Source: JAQUOA01 sp037443785
Lineage (GTDB): Bacteria > Bacteroidota > Ignavibacteria > UBA10030 > UBA8401
Assembly: GCA_037443785.1 (NCBI GenBank)
Contig: JBBINR010000044.1
Location: 1-27,194 of the forward strand
DNA length: 27,194 nt
Direction: 5' to 3'
Part shown: positions 23,557 through 27,194 of the stretch, one piece after another
How the letters are laid out: the number at the start of each line of letters is the position of its first letter
Numbering within the stretch: position 1 is the stretch's first letter
The notes under the pieces: model-generated
What the model saw: the letters and a program-made list of their open reading frames with translations, nothing else
The model's database searches: none
What the model was told of the DNA's origin: nothing
Translations under genes and position numbers: made by a program

Positions 23557-24639
23557 CTAGTTTCTCTTCAAAAATGGGAGCGGCACGATTGTCGCCTCCA
23601 TTAATTTTCCCCGAACATCAACGTTCACTTTTGTACCAACCGTAGAGTATGAAATCGGAACATACCCCATTGCAATTCCTTTTTCAAGGGACGGTGAAAA
23701 TGTTCCGCTCGTCACTACCCCTGAAACGGCACCGTTCGTAATAATATTGTATCCATGACGCGGCACTGCTTTCTCGGTAAACACGAAACCGACCAATTTT
23801 CGTTTCAATCCATCGGCTTTTATTTTTTCCAAAATAGGTTTAGCAATGAAATCTACTTTATTCAATTTTGTAATCCATCCAAGTCCGGCTTCAAGTGGAT
23901 TTGTTGTTTGATCGATGTCGTTCCCATACAAACAATATCCCATTTCAAGCCGAAGCGTATCACGTGCGCCAAGACCGATTGGAGCAATTCCAAATTCTTT
24001 CCCTGCGTTAAATAAATTGTTCCAAATTTTTTCGGCATGCACTACAGGAAAATAAATTTCAAAACCAAATTCTCCGGTGTATCCAGTTCTTGAAATCGTC
24101 ATATCAATTCCGGAAACTTTTCCCTGCACAAAATGATAATATTCAATCGATGATAAATTCACCGATGTTAATTTTTTCAAGACTTCCAAAGATTTTGGAC
24201 CTTGAACCGCGAGCAGAGCAATCTCATCACTCTTGTTTTCAAATTTAACATTCGCCGGACAGTGCTGTTTCATCCATGCAAAATCTTTATCGATGTTTGA
24301 TGCATTCACCACAATCATATAATTGTTTTCTGCAATCATATAGACGAGCAAGTCATCAACAATGCCGCCTTCAGGATAGCACATTGCTGAATACTGTGCT
24401 TTGCCCGGAGCAAGTTTTGAAACATCATTCACGGTAACTTTTTGGAGAAACTCCAATGCCCCTGTACCGGTGGCAAAAAATTCACCCATGTGCGAAACAT
24501 CAAAAACACCAACAGCATTACGCACAGTTTTATGTTCTTCCATAATTCCAGCATATTGAACAGGCATTTCAAAACCGCCAAACGGAACTATTTTTGCGCC
24601 GGCTTTTTGATGGATTTCAAAAAAAGGAGTTCGTTTCAT
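23557..24639 (-). CDS. gcvT: Glycine cleavage system T protein (aminomethyltransferase)
   Basis: GcvT transfers the methylene unit from aminomethyl-lipoyl GcvH to tetrahydrofolate, releasing ammonia. The 360-residue product has the family opening AGAKIVPFGGFEMPVQY, GVFDVSHMGEF and VNDVSKLAPGKAQYSAMCYP. The strand ending NASNIDKDFAWMKQHCP contributes the catalytic aspartate. ISRTGYTGEFGFEIYF, GLGARDTLRLEMGYCLYGNDID and the C-terminal barrel VTSGTFSPSLEKGIAMGYV complete it. gcvH and gcvP are not in the window, and no glycine riboswitch precedes it: the upstream gene overlaps its start by 4 bases (ATGA). Confidence 0.95.
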   Translation of the reverse strand: MKRTPFFEIHQKAGAKIVPFGGFEMPVQYAGIMEEHKTVRNAVGVFDVSHMGEFFATGTGALEFLQKVTVNDVSKLAPGKAQYSAMCYPEGGIVDDLLVYMIAENNYMIVVNASNIDKDFAWMKQHCPANVKFENKSDEIALLAVQGPKSLEVLKKLTSVNLSSIEYYHFVQGKVSGIDMTISRTGYTGEFGFEIYFPVVHAEKIWNNLFNAGKEFGIAPIGLGARDTLRLEMGYCLYGNDIDQTTNPLEAGLGWITKLNKVDFIAKPILEKIKADGLKRKLVGFVFTEKAVPRHGYNIITNGAVSGVVTSGTFSPSLEKGIAMGYVPISYSTVGTKVNVDVRGKLMEATIVPLPFLKRN

Positions 24640-25283
24640 TGTTTTTGTCCTTTTTTCCAGTCCGCAAGAAATTTTTCAAGACCGATATCAGTAAGAGGGT
24701 GTTTAATCAATTGATCGATAACTTTAAATGGCATTGTACAAACATGGGCGCCAATCAATCCGGCTTGCACAACATGAATGGGATGGCGAACGCTCGCAAC
24801 AAGCACTTCAGTTTGATAGCCGTAATTGTTATAGATCGTTACGATTTGCTCGATCAATTGCATACCATCCGTGCTGATATCATCCAAACGACCAACAAAT
24901 GGGCTGATGTAGGTTGCACCAGCTTTTGCTGCAAGCAGTGCTTGACTTGCCGAAAAGCAAAGTGTAACATTGGTTTTTATTCCTTCAGAACTAAATGCTT
25001 TGGCTGCTTTCAATCCTTCTTTAATCAGCGGAAGTTTAATAACAATATTGTTGTGAATTTTTGCAAGCTCTTTTCCCTCTTTCATCATTCCATCAAAATC
25101 CATCGAGACAACTTCGGCGCTGATTGGTCCGTTCACAATTGAACAGATTTCTTTCAATAGCGGAATAAATTCTTTTCCTTCTTTTGCAACAAGCGAAGGA
25201 TTAGTCGTCACGCCATCCAGCACACCCATTGCATTTGCTTCTTTGATCTCGTTGATATTTGCCGTATCAATAAAAAATTTCAT
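24636..25283 (-). CDS. tal: Transaldolase, small TalC/FSA-type
   Basis: The 215-residue TIM barrel opens MKFFIDTANINEIKEA, with DGVTTNPSLVAKEG (23-36). The Schiff-base lysine K83 lies in NIVIKLPL, followed by ISPFVGRLDD (127-134). The family also includes fructose-6-phosphate aldolase. E57 (SAEVVS) and F129 stand where E. coli aldolase FSA has Gln and Tyr; both substitutions fit a true transaldolase, which moves dihydroxyacetone between sedoheptulose 7-phosphate and glyceraldehyde 3-phosphate in the pentose phosphate pathway. That pathway also supplies erythrose 4-phosphate to the DAHP synthase in this window. The Shine-Dalgarno AAGGTGAG is clear. It follows the ribonuclease gene by 8 bases. 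Confidence 0.93.
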   Translation of the reverse strand: MKFFIDTANINEIKEANAMGVLDGVTTNPSLVAKEGKEFIPLLKEICSIVNGPISAEVVSMDFDGMMKEGKELAKIHNNIVIKLPLIKEGLKAAKAFSSEGIKTNVTLCFSASQALLAAKAGATYISPFVGRLDDISTDGMQLIEQIVTIYNNYGYQTEVLVASVRHPIHVVQAGLIGAHVCTMPFKVIDQLIKHPLTDIGLEKFLADWKKGQKQ

Positions 25284-25291
25284 TGCTCACC

Positions 25292-26872
25292 TTAATTTAA
25301 ATATTCGGAAGTTATATCTTTATCTTGTTTGACTGAAATAAACTGGAACTCATCAACCGGAAGTGATTTGTCAGGTTCAACCGTCAACAATGTTTTAAAA
25401 CGCCACACCAACTGATTTCTTCTGCTGAAAATTCTTCCATTCATGATATACTCGCCCATGCTTTGAGAAACTCGCAAACGTAATCTTCGCTCGCCAGATT
25501 CTGATCTGAACCGACGTAGCCATCGTTCGATATTTCCAAGAATTGTTGTTTTGGATTGAATCATTCCGCTTCCACCGCAGGTTGGGCATGGTTCCGTAAA
25601 GCTGTGAATAACGCTTTGCCGCGCGCGCTGACGAGTAATCTGCATCAAACAAAATTCTGTGAGCGGAAGAATTGTATGTTTGGAACGATCTCGCTTGAAT
25701 TCCTTTTTTACTTCGTCGTAAACTTTTTTCTTATTCTTTTCATCCAGAATATCAATGAAGTCGATAACGATGATGCCGCCAAGATCGCGCAATCGAATTT
25801 GCCGGCAAATTTCGCGGGCAGCTTCTAGATTTGTGCGAAGCGAATTCAATTCTTGGTCTTGTTTCGCAGCATAACGGCCGCTATTCACATCAATTACAGT
25901 CATTGCTTCTGTTTGCTCAACAATAATGTATCCGCCACTCTTAAGCCATACTTTGCGAGAAAGAAGCGTTGCAATTTCTTTTTCAACTCCGGAAGAATCA
26001 AACATCGGTTCGCGCTCGTGGTAGTATTCTACACGTTCCATCATATCCGGAGAAACAACCTTGAGATACGATTTGATTTCGCGGTACAGTTTTTTGTCAT
26101 CGACAACGACGCGCTCGACTTGTTCACTGAAAAGATCGCGGATAACACTGGACGTTGTCGCCATATCTTTGTACAACAATGCCGGCGGATTTTCTTCTTT
26201 TGCGCTGGCTTCGATGTCGCGCCAATTTTTGAGCAATGTTTCAAGATCGTTCAAAAATAACTTTTCATCCTGATTTTCGGCATTCGTTCGAACAATAACA
26301 CCGAAACCCTGCGGCAAAATGCTGCGAACGAGTTTACGCAAGCGACGGCGCTCTTTAAAGCTATTAATCTTTTTTGAAATGCCAACTTTTCCATCAAAAG
26401 GCAGAAGAACTAAAAATCTTCCCGGAAGAGAAACCTGAGAAGTAACACGAACACCTTTCTTACCAACAGGTTCTTTCGTTACCTGAACAATGATTTCCTG
26501 GCCTTTTTGAAGGTTAACTTCTCTTCTTCTTTCAACTTTCGGTTTTTGCTCTACAACTTTTGGTTTTGCCGCTACAGTTTGATCGCCATTTTCCTCTTCC
26601 TCATCCTCCTCATCTTCATCGAGCATGGCATTGTATTCTGATTGAGAGTCACTAATATCCGAGAAATGTAAAAACGCGTCTTGCTGCATTCCGATATCGA
26701 TAAACGCTGCTTGTATTCCCGGCATCACTTTCGCAACTTTGCCGAGATAAATATCGCCGACCATCCGTTCTTTCTCGGGTGTTTCGACGAACAACTCTGC
26801 CAGTCTTCCTTCTTCGGTAATGGCAATACGAATCTCATTACCAACAGAGTTGATTAAAATTTCTTTTTTCAT
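25292..26872 (-). CDS. rng: Ribonuclease G/E
   Basis: This endoribonuclease processes and degrades RNA from monophosphorylated 5' ends. The 526-residue product has an N-terminal S1-like domain (about 36-150; GDIYLGKVAKVMPGIQAAFIDIG). An RNase-H-like and 5'-sensor region follows, then the metal-binding aspartates D328 in VIDVNSGR and D371 in IVIDFIDI. The zinc-link CPTCGGSG (429-436) joins dimers. There is no long C-terminal scaffold as in RNase E, so it is RNase G-like. The S1 domain carries an unusual acidic then basic insert (about 84-118, DEDEEDEEEENGDQ followed by Lys-rich residues). The Shine-Dalgarno GAAAGGG is upstream. It is the first gene of the long minus-strand run. Confidence 0.93.
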   Translation of the reverse strand: MKKEILINSVGNEIRIAITEEGRLAELFVETPEKERMVGDIYLGKVAKVMPGIQAAFIDIGMQQDAFLHFSDISDSQSEYNAMLDEDEEDEEEENGDQTVAAKPKVVEQKPKVERRREVNLQKGQEIIVQVTKEPVGKKGVRVTSQVSLPGRFLVLLPFDGKVGISKKINSFKERRRLRKLVRSILPQGFGVIVRTNAENQDEKLFLNDLETLLKNWRDIEASAKEENPPALLYKDMATTSSVIRDLFSEQVERVVVDDKKLYREIKSYLKVVSPDMMERVEYYHEREPMFDSSGVEKEIATLLSRKVWLKSGGYIIVEQTEAMTVIDVNSGRYAAKQDQELNSLRTNLEAAREICRQIRLRDLGGIIVIDFIDILDEKNKKKVYDEVKKEFKRDRSKHTILPLTEFCLMQITRQRARQSVIHSFTEPCPTCGGSGMIQSKTTILGNIERWLRRFRSESGERRLRLRVSQSMGEYIMNGRIFSRRNQLVWRFKTLLTVEPDKSLPVDEFQFISVKQDKDITSEYLN

Positions 26873-26892
26873 TAAACCCTTTCGTTAAATAT

Positions 26893-26908
26893 TCCCGTAA
26901 TGACGGGA
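26893..26908 (-). other. Hairpin in the leader of the ribonuclease gene
   Basis: TCCCGT-CATT-ACGGGA on the minus strand (26908-26893) is a perfect 6-bp inverted repeat 21 bases upstream of the ribonuclease start. There is no T-tract after it. It lies in the presumed 5' leader, where E. coli rne carries an autoregulatory hairpin. A role here is inference. Confidence 0.45.
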
Positions 26909-26985
26909 TCACACTTTTTTCCGCTCTTCACCTAGTTGCATTATTTATCAATACAAATAGTGCCTTTTCTTCACAAATTCCTTGA

Positions 26986-27014
26986 AATTTAGTAAAAGAT
27001 TGGATGGCTTGCAA
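26986..27014 (-). promoter_or_regulatory. Possible promoter for the ribonuclease-led gene run
   Basis: On the minus strand TTGCAA (27014-27009), 17 bases, then TAAATT (26991-26986). The predicted start near 26979 gives a leader of about 105 bases. It lies just downstream of the SRP RNA terminator, where a new promoter is needed. Hexamers match consensus at four of six positions each. Confidence 0.4.
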
Positions 27015-27035
27015 GGTAAGTTTATTGGCGGAAAG

Positions 27036-27047
27036 TAAATAAAAACG
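27036..27047 (-). terminator. U-run completing the SRP RNA terminator
   Basis: The closing helix of the SRP RNA (GCCAAGC with GCTTGGC) is directly followed on the minus strand by GTTTTTATTTA. The RNA's own end stem therefore doubles as an intrinsic terminator. Confidence 0.6.
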
Positions 27048-27139
27048 CCAAGCTTGCTGTAACACACTCTTCATCGGAGGCTGTTGCTTCCTTCCGGACC
27101 TGGCAGGATTGTCCAACTAAAAGTTGCACAGGGCTTGGC
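27047..27139 (-). ncRNA. ffs: Signal recognition particle RNA, small bacterial (4.5S) type
   Basis: The minus strand holds the SRP domain IV signature CAGGTCCGGAAGGAAGCA (about 27101-27084), with the asymmetric and symmetric internal loops that bind Ffh and the GGAA tetraloop. Flanking arms CCTGCC and AACAGCC pair below it. The ends GCCAAGC (27139-27133) and GCTTGGC (27053-27047) close the helix, giving about 93 nucleotides without an Alu domain. With Ffh it directs membrane proteins to FtsY and the translocon. The exact ends are set by the closing helix. A 62-codon frame across it is not a gene. Confidence 0.93.
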
Positions 27140-27147
27140 ATTTTTTG

Positions 27148-27194
27148 TGGAGCTGAGGAGGATCGAACTCCCGACCTATTCGTTGCGAACGAAT
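27148..27194 (-). tRNA. tRNA-Ala (anticodon CGC), 5' part outside window
   Basis: Read on the minus strand from the right edge, the anticodon arm ATTCG-TTCGCAA-CGAAT is complete, with anticodon CGC. Variable loop AGGTC and T-arm GGGAG-TTCGATC-CTCCT follow, then the 3' acceptor strand CAGCTCC with discriminator A (27148). U at position 70 fits the G3-U70 identity pair of alanine tRNAs, although position 3 lies beyond the window. CCA is not encoded. The tRNA ends 8 bases before the SRP RNA on the same strand, so the two are probably one precursor. Confidence 0.92.

Noticed and set aside
24640..25300. Possible glycine riboswitch upstream of gcvT
   Set aside because: The transaldolase gene overlaps the gcvT start by four bases and the short gap further upstream is only 8 bases, leaving no room for an aptamer.
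26928..27116. A 62-codon minus-strand frame
   Set aside because: It runs through the conserved core of the SRP RNA, so it is not a protein gene.
1..27194. CRISPR arrays, insertion sequences, phage genes or toxin-antitoxin pairs
   Set aside because: Nearly all sequence is accounted for by housekeeping genes with short gaps; I saw no direct repeat arrays, transposase motifs or terminal inverted repeats.

Overview
The window looks like a chromosomal stretch of a Gram-negative bacterium of the Bacteroidota/Chlorobiota side, most like an Ignavibacteria-type lineage. This is inferred from gene content, not from a database search. The grounds are moderate AT richness, the LPS export and Kdo genes, a LolA carrier, an HrcA-GrpE-DnaJ module, a fused prenol-kinase/DUF92 protein and purely housekeeping content. 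I see no phage, transposon or CRISPR. tRNA 3' CCA ends are not encoded, and many genes overlap by 1-4 bases.

Left arm, + strand (1-8077). The end of an unrecognised gene is followed by tRNA-Gln(CUG) with a strong terminator. A two-component protein comes next (receiver domain plus a kinase-like H-box helix, but no ATPase domain). A tight run follows from a TTGACA/TATTTT promoter: hrcA, grpE, dnaJ, a ComEA-like helix-hairpin-helix membrane protein, a PilM-like actin-fold protein, rsmD and coaD. An aspartate/aromatic aminotransferase gene with its own terminator and a small FmdB-type zinc-ribbon gene close the arm.

Right arm, - strand (8087-27194), read right to left. A tRNA-Ala (cut by the window edge) lies 8 bases upstream of a small SRP RNA. 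Then come ribonuclease G/E, a TalC-type transaldolase, gcvT, a ComB-like phosphatase, ftsK, lolA, a YbhN/LPG-synthase-type membrane protein, a small outer-membrane-barrel candidate, a secreted cyclophilin, holA, the prenol-kinase/DUF92 fusion, kdsA, kdsD, lptC, a long OstA-like protein and lptB. The arm ends with DAHP synthase, a terminator-like hairpin and prephenate dehydrogenase with an ACT domain.

The main themes are envelope building (Kdo made by KdsD/KdsA, LPS export by LptB/LptC/OstA, lipoprotein transport by LolA), aromatic amino acid synthesis (DAHP synthase, TyrA, aminotransferase), protein folding and RNA/DNA maintenance. The items most worth a second look are the receiver-H-box protein without a catalytic domain, the orphan PilM-like and ComEA-like pair inside a chaperone operon, the two-kinase prenol fusion, and the terminator-like hairpin abutting tyrA. 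I did not find convincing evidence of a wholly new multi-gene system.
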